64,000 bases of DNA, taken from assembly GCA_945859605.1 (NCBI GenBank), contig OX243812.1, positions 52,619,516 to 52,683,515 on the forward strand, read 5' to 3'. The stretch is from Lumbricus rubellus. Lineage: Eukaryota > Annelida > Clitellata > Crassiclitellata > Lumbricidae. Shown one piece after another: positions 28,837 through 40,022 of this stretch. Each line of letters begins with the position of its first letter. The stretch's first letter is position 1. The notes beneath the pieces are model-generated. The model worked only from the letters and a program-made list of their open reading frames with translations. It was not told where the DNA came from and made no database searches. The position numbers and the translations under genes are program-made.

Positions 28837-28947
28837 ATGTCTTCGCCATCTTCTTCGTCCCATCAGCGTGCTGGACGGTGGCGCTTTAGAAGTTCGCTAA
28901 AGAACGCCATGTCTATGGGTGGCGATGTTCGACACCTGCCTGTTAAG
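28837..28947 (+). CDS. First coding exon of an unidentified gene
   Basis: ATG at 28837 (context GAGGAATGT) opens 37 codons, MSSPSSSSHQRAGRWRF and on, ending exactly at CTGTTAAG|GTAAGC, a strong donor in phase 0. The same frame is open upstream, but the earlier ATGs lie at or before the TATA box or open short separate ORFs (28729 and 28775). The peptide is Ser/Arg-rich with no family I recognise. Later plus-strand exons should lie to the right; none was recognisable, and the intron begins with a TIR element only 22 bp after the donor. The link of TATA box, ATG and donor is the support; transcription is unproven. Confidence 0.5.
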
Positions 28948-28969
28948 GTAAGCATTGATATTAATTGTA

Positions 28970-29788
28970 GGTAAACGTGTATTTTAGTATGGTAAATTAT
29001 TTTCACGCTTATAATTGCACAAAAACAGTCTTAAAATATTTATGCCAACGTGCTATTGCCTAACTCATGTATTATTGTACTTAGAATTTGGTAAAAAGAA
29101 GGAAATCGATTGAAAATTTGTAATATTTTGTCATAACAAACCGCCGATCAAAGTTGTTATTGAATTCTGACCCTTTCCGGAAGTTGCGTGCGGCAAGTGT
29201 GCAATAAGGCAGCACGCAAAAATAATAAGTAAGTAAGTAAATGTCCAGCTTTTTAATTGCATCAGTTGTTTTATGAATCCAACTTCTGTTTCAATAATAA
29301 TTATTTTTCATCAATCCAGCTCCAATTTAAGCTACAATATTTTTATTAACCCAGCTTCCATTTCTCGCCCGTGATTTTCGTCAATCCAGCTTCTATTTCA
29401 GATATTAAAAAACCCCTCATCCAGCTTCCATTACTTAAGCGTTTTTTCATTAATCCGGCTTCTATTTAAGTTCTAGAAATACCGTCATCCAGCTTCCATT
29501 TATCATTTTGAACTTAGGACCGAAGTTTTGACGTACACGTCGATGTCTTGGGCGCGTACCCTAACTTCCGGTCAGATGTTGTGGTTCATTGGCGATTCGA
29601 GCGGCGATTTCGCATGGGAAATGTGACATTTTAAAAGCTCATTTTATGTCAATATTCTTGTTCTTAACAAATTTTAAGCACGCGGTTCGATGAGTTGGTC
29701 AAATTTAAGCTGTTTGGAATAATTTACGGCACTTTTTGAGTCATTATAAGCGTTAAAATAATTTACCATACTAAAATACACGTTTACC
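28970..29788. mobile_element. TIR element with internal CCAGCTTCCATTT repeats
   Basis: GGTAAACGTGTATTTTAGTA at 28970 is mirrored at 29788; about 45 of the outer 46 bases pair. Inside (29290-29510) about six loosely repeated units of ATCCAGCTTCCATTT occur, also seen at 59100-59420 inside another foldback. No transposase. No clear target duplication. Confidence 0.82.
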
Positions 29789-29917
29789 GCGCACTTTGAA
29801 CTATACGTCGCAGACCCTCGTTGCATCGCCTCTCTCTACTCTATGGTTCTCCCCACCTCTGTCCTTCCTTCTGTATGACAATAGGTCTACTAATAATTAT
29901 GTAGCACCCGATAAAAG

Positions 29918-30155
29918 TGCGGGGCGGTGGTGTAGTGGTGGGTTCCGTGCCTTGGAGCCGGAGAGTTTCAGGTTCGAATCCACCTCAAACCGCCGCGTAG
30001 GAACCCTGAGCAAGTCTTTCGCTCGCAAATTTTCGTGCGCTTCAGTGTGAAACTCCGACGCAATTTCCGCGCTGTAGTCGGGAGCGCCTCAGAGTAGAGA
30101 GCTTGAAGAGGCGCGATTGCAACTGAGAGAAAAAAATAAATAAGTAAATAAATAA
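29918..30155 (+). mobile_element. tRNA-derived SINE, full length
   Basis: Head GCGGTGGTGTAGTGGTGGGT (A-box-like) and GGTTCGAATCC (B box) are spaced as in a tRNA. A unique body follows, then GGGAGCGCCTCAGAGTAG ... GAAGAGGCGCGATT and an (AAAT)n tail. Flanking 7-bp repeats ATAAAAG (29911-29917 and 30156-30162) look like a short target duplication. Extra tRNA-unrelated body and tail exclude a functional tRNA gene. Confidence 0.85.
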
Positions 30156-30162
30156 ATAAAAG

Positions 30163-31900
30163 AATTACCCGCTTCACTTCGATTCTGGAACAATGTCAGA
30201 GATTGGTGCGATTTATCATTTGCAAGATTCCCCCTCGCCATCCACATCTGTCTGAAAGCTTCGCTATCTATCAATCAGCACTAATCAGGTTTTCCATTCT
30301 TGCCCTAAAAGGATCCCAATCCTTTAAAAAGAATCTTATAGCGATGACGCACCAACTCCGTCTCCTCTCAGTTTTGATTAATCTATTCACTAGACAGCGT
30401 TATACCAACAGCTAATAATAATTATGCTCCTATGCCTCCAATGATCTAAAATGGCTAATGTGCAATTGTACATAATGTCCACGATGATATAATTGGATTT
30501 CAGCGAAACAAGCAATCGATCCTTAGCTGATAAACATCTGGAGCGGTAGTTATGGGCCTATAGGCGCATTTTGCGCTCGCGTAGAGGCTATATTTCGATT
30601 TGTTATTCTCTTAACAGATTTTACTCTAGTATGGAAGTCATATAGCAGGCGCAGACCATGGATTATCAAATCATCTCACTTAAGCCGTGGTAATAGCTTT
30701 ATAGGTTATCGCGCATGCGCATAGCCTAATATATTTATATGCATCGTCTCCGACGATAAGTAAGCAAGTAGATAGACGGCCGCAAAGCAAAAAGCGATTC
30801 ATAGGCTATTTAATATAGCCTAAATACAAAAGTATGAGACTTGACAAGAGAAAAAAAATAATTATGTGAAAGAAAGTTAGTTGCAAATGTAAGCTTATAG
30901 GAATAAAATTACATAGCGAGAAAGTGAAAAGATTTTGAATAGAACGGTGATGTGTGGATAGAATATGATGAAACCGTAACCGGTTTCAGCTAGTGGTTGC
31001 CGAATTAACATTTTATTTCTATTTCTTGTTAGTTTCTCGAACTGTCCAGTTTCACATGGCATGCGTTTGATTTATTGTGGAGTTTAATATGCAAGCTGTC
31101 GCTAGAACAAACTAATTACAACAGAATGATAGAACGGCCGCTGCGTTAGACACGCTAGGCAAGCGACCCACAAATTGGTATTCATACCACGCAGCGGCGC
31201 TTCGAACGCAATTTCCTAGGGTATTTAGCCAAATTTTAATATTTTGTGACGGCCAAAATAAAAGCCAATATAATGTTCGTCGTTGACGAAGGATACGAGT
31301 TCATTGCAGGTGTTTTAAACACGTTTTGACGTGTAAGGTGTCGCCGAATGCAGCGAGTTTCGAGTCATAAACAGACGCCATCTTATGGAGTAGAGACTTA
31401 TAGCTGATGGAGAATGGGAGTACCGCTATTCAGAGAGTACAGGTCTGCGCCTGCCCCGTGACTACCATTTTATATCGTTATTCGAGAGCAGGATAGATTT
31501 ACGCCGAAAACGTCATGTACGCTACGTATAAGAATGTCCAAGACTACGGGCCCTGAAGACCACATCGCTAAATGTGCCATTGCATCATCATTCTAAGAAC
31601 AATCATGCAGGTTGTATAGAAAACAATACTGCATTGTCCTCTTTCAGATAATACCTTTATAAAAAAATAAACATTGTGTGTATGCGTTGAAGTACAGGAC
31701 CATCTAATGAAGGAGTATTTATAATATATACATGTACGCACAATAATTGTGCATACATGTAGGCCTATTCAAGAGTATAAATTACACATTGTATAAATTT
31801 ACATTTAACATTATGCATAGCCTACATGCAAGTGTTTAAGTAATTGCGCTTGTGCCATTTAGAACCATGCAGGTGAAATCGTTGGATAATTTTATATTCT
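30163..31900. other. Anonymous non-coding DNA
   Basis: No element ends or convincing exons found on either strand. A few TAGGCCTA/TAGCCTAC words occur. Confidence 0.4.
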
Positions 31901-32069
31901 GAATATTGCATGCGATTTACAAATGCTTCGTTCTTCGAATTGACTCGAAACCGAAAGAAAATAATTAATAATTATACGACAAATAAAAAAAACCATTTCT
32001 CCAACATCGCTCAGATACAAAAAAACCCGCTAAATTCGAACAGCGTTTATTTAGCAGACGACAAAAATT

Positions 32070-32073
32070 GCAC

Positions 32074-32131
<58 letters not shown>

Positions 32132-32302
32132 TGAGAGAGAGAGAAACAGAGAGAGAGAGAGACAGAGAGAGAGACAGAGAGAGACAGAGACAGACAGACA
32201 GAGACAGAGACAGAGACAGAGAGATAGACACACTGACAGACAGACAGCGACAGAGACAGAGACAGACAGCGACAGGGACAGATACAGAGAGGGGGAGAGA
32301 TG
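32070..32302. repeat. GA/GACA microsatellite
   Basis: (GA)n passing into mixed (GAGACA)n and (GACA)n. Long Ser/Leu or Arg/Glu frames over it are artefacts. Confidence 0.95.
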
Positions 32303-32769
32303 TAAACATAGGATTAGACTGTTTCTTTTTCTGCGCAGGCAGGTGCTCAGATGGACAAAATCTACAAGTAATGAAAACGAGAAGAAGATGAAAGACAAAG
32401 AAGAAGAAGACAAAGAGTGGGTGGTAAAGAGATTGGTGGAAAGAAAGATAGTCCTGAGTAAAACAGAAAGGCATGGATACACGAAGAGAAGAAAAAGAAA
32501 AGAAAGAAGAATATAGTGTGTTCAATGTGCCCACCACCATACCAACACTCCTTTTGAGTCTCTTTGCAAAGTTCTTGATGGACCTGTTGATTAATCTGAC
32601 AGATTCCTTATTTACCAATTTGATGTCATCTTGCTAAGTGACTTCTCAGTGACGTGCAGCTACGCTGGTACCCTCTTTATTTTTTAAATAGTAATAATAA
32701 TGATCCTCTGGCAATATGAAGTCTATTTGATAACAATTAGCCTACTTGAGATGAGACTTAATAAAATCT

Positions 32770-33200
32770 TGTTTTGGCTACTTTTTGCTGCGTTACGTCT
32801 TTGAAACGTCAAAAAATGGGGTGTAGCCTCACTAAAAGTCATACAACTTTTGTTCTGTTTGAAATATTTTGATGAAATCTGGCCATCATGTGTGGATATG
32901 AATTGTCTTTAAGCGTGTAAAATTTCATTTTGATGTTCCTACTTCTGGCCAAGATATTGGCCAGAATAACTGAGTTGATGTTTTGTTACTTTTTGTTGCG
33001 TCGGGTTTTTGAATCGTCAAAAAACGAGGGGTGGCTTCACTAAAAGTGGTATAACTTTTGTTCCGTTTGAAATATTGTAATGAAATCTGGCCATCATGTG
33101 TAAATATGAATTGTCTTTAAGGCTGTAAAATTTCATTTCGAAATTCTTACTTTTGGTCAAGATATTGACAAAAATCTTAGGGGGTCTTTTTTGGCCCACC
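32770..33200. repeat. 209-bp tandem pair ending in a transposon-like terminus
   Basis: Two diverged copies of a block starting GTTTTG(G/T)(C/T)TACTTTTTG(C/T)TGCG at 32770 and 32980, each with CATCATGTGT...TATGAATTGTC. The right edge reads TTGGCCCACCCTGTATATT (33191), the inverse of the CAGGGTGGCCCA end at 21001, suggesting a mariner-like border. Confidence 0.7.
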
Positions 33201-33209
33201 CTGTATATT

Positions 33210-33315
33210 AAAAGACAAGATTAATCAAATTACAGCATAATTTTAATCATATTACAGCATAATTTTAATCAGATTACAGCATAATTTCAAGCATAAATAA
33301 TTTTAAGCATAAGCA
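33210..33315. repeat. Short AT-rich tandem repeat
   Basis: ATTACAGCATAATTTTAATC is repeated at roughly 24-bp spacing about three times, then decays. Confidence 0.7.
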
Positions 33316-33654
33316 AGACCATACTGCCATGCATGTTGCATTTCCACAGGGCTATCCTAAGACCGAAATCTAACCTTATAATACCAGGTTCCTATACGGC
33401 ACAAGTTGATCGTTGCCTCTATATCAGTCTTATTCTTTCTCTGTCTGTTTCGTTGTATCTCATTGCCATTTATAAAGGCGGAGAAGCATCATCGCCACTG
33501 CCGCTGTGCATGACTTTGAGCAAATAGCAGAGTGCAGGAAGCCAGTGTATCGACTTTCAAAAATGATGCGGAATCAAATTTTGCTGCAGACGGCGGTGGA
33601 ATTTAACAAGACAGAAAGTCATATATGGCCGTAATTAAGTGCAACTAGATAGCA

Positions 33655-33702
33655 TTTAGACAGACAGACAAACAAACAGACAGACAGATAGACAGATTGC
33701 AT

Positions 33703-33744
<42 letters not shown>

Positions 33745-34086
33745 GGCAGACAAATATTAACAGACACAGGGACAGACAGACAAACAAACAGAAATAAATG
33801 GGCAAACACGTAGCCAGACAAATAGATAGATGATAACAGGCACGCAGACAGACAGCGGCAGAGACACAGACTGATAGCAGTAGACAGACAACTAGACATA
33901 CAGATAGGCAGGCAGGCAGACAGATACTAACAGACACAGAAACGGATAGACAAGGAGACAAGCAAACGGAGATAGACAGACGCGCAGACATACAAATAGA
34001 CAGATTGATAATTAACAGGCATACGTGATGCAGGCATGCACACAGACAAACAGCGACAGACGGACACAAACAGATGACAGCAGACA
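33655..34086. repeat. CAGA/GACA microsatellite
   Basis: Long imperfect (CAGA)n with interruptions; related short blocks at 34470-34540. Cys-rich minus-strand frames are artefacts. Confidence 0.93.
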
Positions 34087-34663
34087 GACAATATTATTTT
34101 GTTCTACCAATCCATCTCGTCTTAAGAGTATACAGCTCATTCCGTCAATTCTCTCCATCTCAGCGCAAGCACTCTCTTCTGTGTACGGCGCCATCTTTTT
34201 CGTCCAACATGATGCAAAAAATTATCTCCATATCCGTCCATGATCTATTTTGCTCTGTTTTATTTCCGATGCTTTCTCGATTGATGTCCTTCTCACAAAT
34301 CTCTGTCCGCCAATAATAATATTATTACCTGCGGCATAAGTTCTGGTCATTAGACGAGATATGCTAACTTTGAAATCCGATCGACTGTGTTTGTGTTGAG
34401 CTATAATTGGATCTCGACTGACAAATAACGCGGGTAGGACAAGCCGCTGTTAAAGTGCATGCATGTACAAATAGACAATCATAGAAACGGATAGGCAGAT
34501 AAAGAGGCAGACAGAAGGACAAACAGACAGACATACAAAATAAATAGTCATGCTGACAAACAGTCAAACACAGAAAAACAGAATTAAGATGAAACGGAAG
34601 GGATAAAACTCAAACACATAAAGAGTGATAGACTATAATTTTATACTATGGATGAACGGAGAA

Positions 34664-34666
<3 letters not shown>

Positions 34667-34726
<60 letters not shown>
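34667..34726. repeat. TA microsatellite
   Basis: Pure (TA)n of about 30 units, a candidate for cruciform extrusion. Confidence 0.95.
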
Positions 34727-34728
<2 letters not shown>

Positions 34729-34937
34729 GACATATGCATGTGTATAGCCTACAGACACCGCGAGCCTCTGGTCATATATAATATTATAGGGCCTAAGGCC
34801 TATATATAATTATGCTATATAATTATATATAATTTTACATAGGCTATAATAATATGTCATGAACATATATCATAGGCGTTTTTGCAAACTCTCTTTTTAC
34901 TTGTAGGCTACTCTCGTATACATAATATAATACATAT

Positions 34938-35217
34938 ATGATGATGATGATGATGGTGCTCTGCCCGTAGGGCAGGTTCATTGGCTTTACGCCCCTGGGG
35001 ATGAGATGAGTGAGGTGGTTTCCCGTTGCCTTCCCCACAGACAATGATGGGTAAGCAACTTGCCCAAGGTCGCTCCGCAGGAGCTTGCACCCCTGCGTCC
35101 CACACGTGATAGCCCGAGATAATCTAAATCTCTGAATGTCAACTCCCAGCCCGGGGCTTGAACCGCAGTCCGTTGTATCCAACAGACGAATGCAGTTCGC
35201 GCTTACCGGTGTAGCTA
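34938..35217 (-). mobile_element. SINE, second family (CATCAT tail)
   Basis: Minus strand: TAGCTACACCGGTAAGCG start, CGGACTGCGGTTCAAGCC (B-box-like), GCTCCTGCGGAGCGACCTTG, CTCATCTCATCCCCAGGGGC and a (CAT)n tail. Other copies at 43303-43562 and 45973-46238 define the consensus by comparison. Confidence 0.88.
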
Positions 35218-35234
35218 ACGAGGCTATTAATACA

Positions 35235-35699
35235 TATATATAATATATAAAATAATATATTCCGTTTAGATAAAGACACTAAGAGCGTAATTGTAATACC
35301 GTGTTCAGCTCTATTATTGTATGCACATGCATATTCAGATTCAAATGTAGATATTCCATGTACATGTATATCAAATATAACTATGTATACATGTAACACC
35401 ATAACACCATCATATAAAACATGGCCCCTATATAGCATCATTACCATCATGTTTGTTCAATATAATATCACCTTGACTAATTTAAATCTCGCGTTGTTTT
35501 AGATTCCATTTGCGCTCGAGACTGAGTATCAAAGCGTAGATAATGTGTGTGTATAACTGTATAATATGTATACACATTATATAAGCAAAGCATCATAGTA
35601 TATACATATATAAGCAAAGCATCGTATAATTATATATAATATACATGTGTGTGTGTCTTTATCGCCGTCTTTTCCTATAGATATCGATCCGTATATATT
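35235..35699. other. Anonymous AT-rich DNA
   Basis: Many ATATAT and ACATGTA words; no gene or element end seen. Confidence 0.4.
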
Positions 35700-35836
35700 T
35701 AATGACCGTATCTCTCTCTCGGTCTGTCTCTCTGTCTCTGTCTCTGTCTTTCTCTCTCTCTCTGTCTCTGTCTTTCTCTCTCTCTGTCTCTGTCTCTGTC
35801 TCTCTGTCTCTCTCTCTCTCCCTCTCTCTTGTCCAA
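35700..35836. repeat. TC/TCTG microsatellite
   Basis: (TC)n with TCTGTC interruptions. Confidence 0.95.
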
Positions 35837-36188
35837 TCTCTATCCATCTCCATCCATTTCCATTTCGATCTCATGCATCTCGCCTGCAGCTGTCACTCGA
35901 TGCATTTATTGGTCGATGGGTTATTAGAGCCGACGAGGAGATGACCACGTGACCACGTTGGTTGGCCATCTGTCGTCCATTAGCCGAACGAAAGATCACG
36001 TTCCACGCAATGTCAAGGTCACTGCACTTTCTTTCGGCGATGGTCTGCAGAATATGCTGAATGGAAAGGCTGCATGCAGCTGAAATCATCACCTCGTTCT
36101 TTTTCCATTATTTTGAAAGGCTCCAATATACACGTAACGATATGAGTTGATCACCTGCTTTTTATAAGTCGCTGACATCTTATTTTTT

Positions 36189-36275
36189 AGCTGTGGCTGA
36201 GCTGGGAGCGCCTCTGTGTAGATTTCTTGAAGAGGCGCTATATAAATTCTCGAAATAAATGAATGAATGAATGAG
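36189..36275 (+). mobile_element. Isolated GCGC-stem tail with (AATG)n
   Basis: GGGAGCGCCTCTGTGTAG ... CTTGAAGAGGCGCTATATAA followed by (AATG)n. Nothing recognisable lies 5', so it is an extremely 5'-truncated LINE or SINE copy. Confidence 0.7.
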
Positions 36276-37780
36276 AGAACACTTGGAAGAGCAAACGAAG
36301 AGTGACGCAAATAAGGCGTTCAATTATAGCAAACAGTGTATACAGTATACACACCAAGACGGAGGCACTATTATAGTTTGGTGTGTAACTACAGATGGCT
36401 GGTCCGAGGTAGGCCTACTAATTTCTATCTCGAACCCATTCATGCCGTCGGCATTTCGATTAGGCTTCTTTAGATTAAATCAGAAAATTAGTACCTCGGA
36501 CCTGCCAAGTCCTAGACTGGCCAATGTAGTCTACATATTACACAAACGGACAGCGATGGCGAAGAATAAAAAGTGTCCAGAAACTAAAGCTCATAATTAT
36601 CCAAAATCTATTAATATTTGAAAATATTTATGACCATTATCTCTATTGATATTGTGACTCTCGTCCAGATGGAAGAAAGTTTTACAGTGCATGCTAGAGC
36701 GAATGAGTGACATGAGCATGCAGGAAATACATTTAGGATAAGATATAAATTATAAGTAATCTTCCAATTGCAGGCGAAGTACTGGAACGTGCGAGGTCAT
36801 GTCGAGCTATACAAATTATATTATATAGGCAAGATAAAATAAGGAAAGACATGACAAAACAAAGACTAATAAACATCGGAAGCGAATAAAACAAGGAAGT
36901 CCTGAATATTCTTCAACTTCAAACGCTGGGATGGAAATGGGATCACCCGAGGGGGCTAACAAGCCTTGGTGCCACACCCACCAGGAGAAGGAGGAGCTGA
37001 AAGAGACTGATCCAGGGACCAAGGGACCGATGACTTACATGTAGAGAGAAATCTCCCACCGCAGAACTTCTGGCTGCACTCCTTCATACACAGGAATGGT
37101 TAGGAATGAACATCGTGGACGTGTGAAGGTATATCAGTAGTGACATCCAATTGATGAAAACAAATGTGCTATTTAAATGCATCGGTCCGGACATAAGTGG
37201 ATGGATGGATGTTTCACGGAACGGGGCAATAAAACACTTCAAAACAACAGCTAAGCAGACAATAATTATTCTCGCAGGACGTTTACGTCAAACGGTCAGA
37301 AATAAAAATTTTAACGGTTAGTCGGAATTTGAACTGCGGATTCGATGGTATCAGACTCATATATTATTCGCGAGATCATTTGGTACATGTACATGTAAGT
37401 ACCGGAGAGGCACTACTGTTGCTGCCACTTCTACTACCATAACCACTACAGCCAGAGTCAGTCACTACTACTGCTGCTACTGCTACGGCTATTTTTACAA
37501 GGTGGTTTTTGCTACAGTTATTATTCGTATTCGACTCTGGGTTCACTAACCGCAACTGTCATTTGGACTGACAGACGGCGAGGGAGAGGAGACGTCACTC
37601 GTCCTCATATTATGCCGAAGTTTAAAAAAACATACAGCCGTCATCAGCTCATGTCAATGGTTGTCTTGCAAGGAATCGCCTAAGAGTCTTGCCTTTCTCT
37701 TTTTGACACGCTAACAAAGTCACGAAGAAACTTGATATCTTACCAATTCTTTTAATGATGGTACGGATTATAATTTTTTA
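36276..37780. other. Anonymous non-coding DNA
   Basis: The longest plus-strand frame (36271-36621) has no recognisable domain or splice support. Nothing else found. Confidence 0.4.
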
Positions 37781-37785
37781 TACAG

Positions 37786-38049
37786 CTGGCATGCGAAAAC
37801 ACCGACAAAGACACTGATCCAGACAAAGATACGGACAACGATAAAGACAACAAAACAGACAGCAATACAGACAACGATAAAGACAACAAAACAGACAGCA
37901 ATACAGACAACGATAAAGACAACAAAACAGACAGCAATACAGACAATGATACAGACAACAATGCAGACAACAATGCAGGCGACGATCAGACAACGGTACA
38001 GACAACAGTACAGACAATGGTACATACAACGGTAGAGACAACGGTATAG
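37786..38049 (+). CDS. Possible Asp-rich repeat exon
   Basis: TTTTTTATACAG (an acceptor-like sequence ending at 37785) is followed by 87 open codons and a stop. It starts LACENTDKDTDPDKDTDNDK and continues with 12-residue repeats DNDKDNKTDSNT, then Thr/Val-rich text ending ETTV. There is no ATG start, so it could only be a terminal exon. D-x-D-x-D spacing recalls the calcium-binding thrombospondin type 3 repeat, but only one Cys is present and the DNA is a 12/36-bp tandem array, so a chance open microsatellite is at least as likely. Confidence 0.25.
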   Translation: MACENTDKDTDPDKDTDNDKDNKTDSNTDNDKDNKTDSNTDNDKDNKTDSNTDNDTDNNADNNAGDDQTTVQTTVQTMVHTTVETTV

Positions 38050-38160
38050 ATAACAGTACAGGACAACGGTACCGACAACGATACCGACAACGATACAGAC
38101 AGCGGCAGGCCTATATAGATAGGCAACGGTACACACAACGGTACAGACAACGGGACCAAT
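37842..38160. repeat. 12/36-bp tandem array (ACAGACAACGAT type)
   Basis: Three near-perfect 36-bp units GACAACAAAACAGACAGCAA plus 16 more bases, then degenerate 12-mers such as ACGGTACAGACA to 38160. The period is a multiple of three. Confidence 0.9.
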
Positions 38161-38569
38161 GTTTACCTTCGTCAGACTTTAGCACGTGCTCTGATTCTAA
38201 TCAAGCAGAAAATCCAGGTCTGCCGCAAAAACAAGATTATAATCTAATTCCGTCGCGGCTTTAGCAGCGCATGCAAGCGCTCAGCAGGAATGCGAATAAA
38301 AAAACCATTTTCTATAACAACACCGTTCTAAATCCCACCATCACTAAGTCTTGTTGTCGTCAGTTGATTACGGTCCCATGCGAAATCAGTTCCCGGAAAA
38401 ACAGTCTCATGATTGGTTGGTTGGTTCACGTGATCAAAACGCTCCAAATCTTTCTAAACATTGAGATGAATGTGTTTGTCTGTCTCACGACTTCGTGTGT
38501 ATTGAACTAAATTGCTAGTTGAGTCACTAATTACATTCTGGCTTCCAATCAAAGTTCGCTATGCAGCCG

Positions 38570-38646
38570 GTAAGTTAAAAGCCAAAACACAGTAACTACA
38601 TGTATGACTCTTATAGTAAGGGAGTTACTGTGTTTTGGCTTTTCAG
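38570..38646 (+). other. 77-bp hairpin bounded by GTAAGT and TTTCAG
   Basis: A perfect 21-bp stem (38577-38597 with 38623-38643) of the type AAAAGCCAAAACACAGTAAC has a 25-base loop. Immediately before it is CCG|GTAAGT and immediately after TTTTCAG|GG, so the whole hairpin looks like a tiny intron. The flanks are not obviously coding. Confidence 0.6.
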
Positions 38647-40022
38647 GGCAGAGTAGCCCTAATTTTGTTTCGTTGATAGGATTTTTGCACAAAACCGAAA
38701 TCAACGGATGTACAAACGGTCCATGTTTGTGATGTCATGCGGAGTTTGCGGACCCGACCGACAGAATCTGTCCACAAATCACAACAATTTCCAATAAAAA
38801 ACCTCTTTCACTCTTTGCATCATTCTGACTTCCACGACCCGGCGACTAAAACCCGCTCTGTCGTTGTACACAGGAAAAATCTTGACAGCACGCGACGAAA
38901 ACACATAAACTTGTTGACAGCACGCAGCATAATTATTTATTACAAACCAAATTATATGTCATCTCAACTGTGGCCCAGAAAGTCATAGACGTTGACTCTG
39001 TAGGAACGCAACGGTGGCTCATCCGTGAATAATGAATAGAGATTAGCCTATTATATAATATAGGTGTTGGTGCGATAAAGACTTGATTTCAACTCGGCCA
39101 CTGTTCACTCTCTGACAGTGCCAGTCCTGAGTGTGAATGAAGAAGGAGGGCGACACTAAACAGCTTTGTTATGATACAGTGTCGTTAATATGATAATCGA
39201 GGGTCAGGCTTCTAATGGACAGCGCATGGGAAATAAGGATAGTGTAGGTTGGAGCACTTTTCATAGAGAAATGTAGTTTTTTCAGTGGGAGTAGGTCTGA
39301 ACAATAATAATAATTGTTGGACAGTAAGGAGCTGTAGGATGGCGTTTCAAAAGTCGAACCACGTCAGTAGGCTATACATGTAAGTGACTGACGGAGAAAA
39401 GGTTATATCGGAGGCACTGAACGAAAGGTTACAACCTATGAACGAGTCCACAAGAATCAATTCCTTTAAACAGATTCAGATATATTCACGCAGTCTGTCA
39501 TTTACAATTCACCGTCCAGCAGCAAAATATCCAGACAGTAACAGAAGCTGTGTAAAAAAATGCTGGAATTTGGTCTAGTATGCAATAATTGCCTTGAGAG
39601 GTGATTAGACCTATTCAGGAGAATCGGTTTTGCTCATTGTTCACCATGTCCAACTAATTCAGGGCAGTGGAAATGGGATCGCGAGTGAGGGTGGATCTGA
39701 GCCTCTAGTCATTCCGCGGATTTCATGCACATCTGTGTAGATATACATGGATTAGGTACTAGGTAAGTACTCGGTAGGAAACGACAGACTTTACGAGTTA
39801 CGAGGTCGGTCTAGGATCTATGAAATCCTCGTTCCTGCAGAACGGTCTGATATCCTTGGAAAAGACATCGTTAAACTCTCCAGTCTCCTTTGTTATTACA
39901 CCAGGAAATGCTTTTCCCGCTGGCGACAAATCCATTTATTTATCTCGGTCGGTATCCAGTCTTGTTCTTCGAGAATCTCTTATTGTAGAGAATAGAGAAT
40001 GGCCCATCCATTGTAGACTCAG
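38647..40022. other. Anonymous non-coding DNA
   Basis: Read on both strands. No exon with consensus splice sites and no repeat boundary found. Confidence 0.4.

Noticed and set aside
29918..30000. Possible tRNA gene (A and B boxes at 29925-29990)
   Set aside because: No acceptor stem pairing at the 3' side; followed by SINE body and tail. Same for 40440-40512.
31965..32618. 217-codon minus-strand frame
   Set aside because: Mostly a (TC)n-derived Ser/Leu run with unrelated flanks; no domain.
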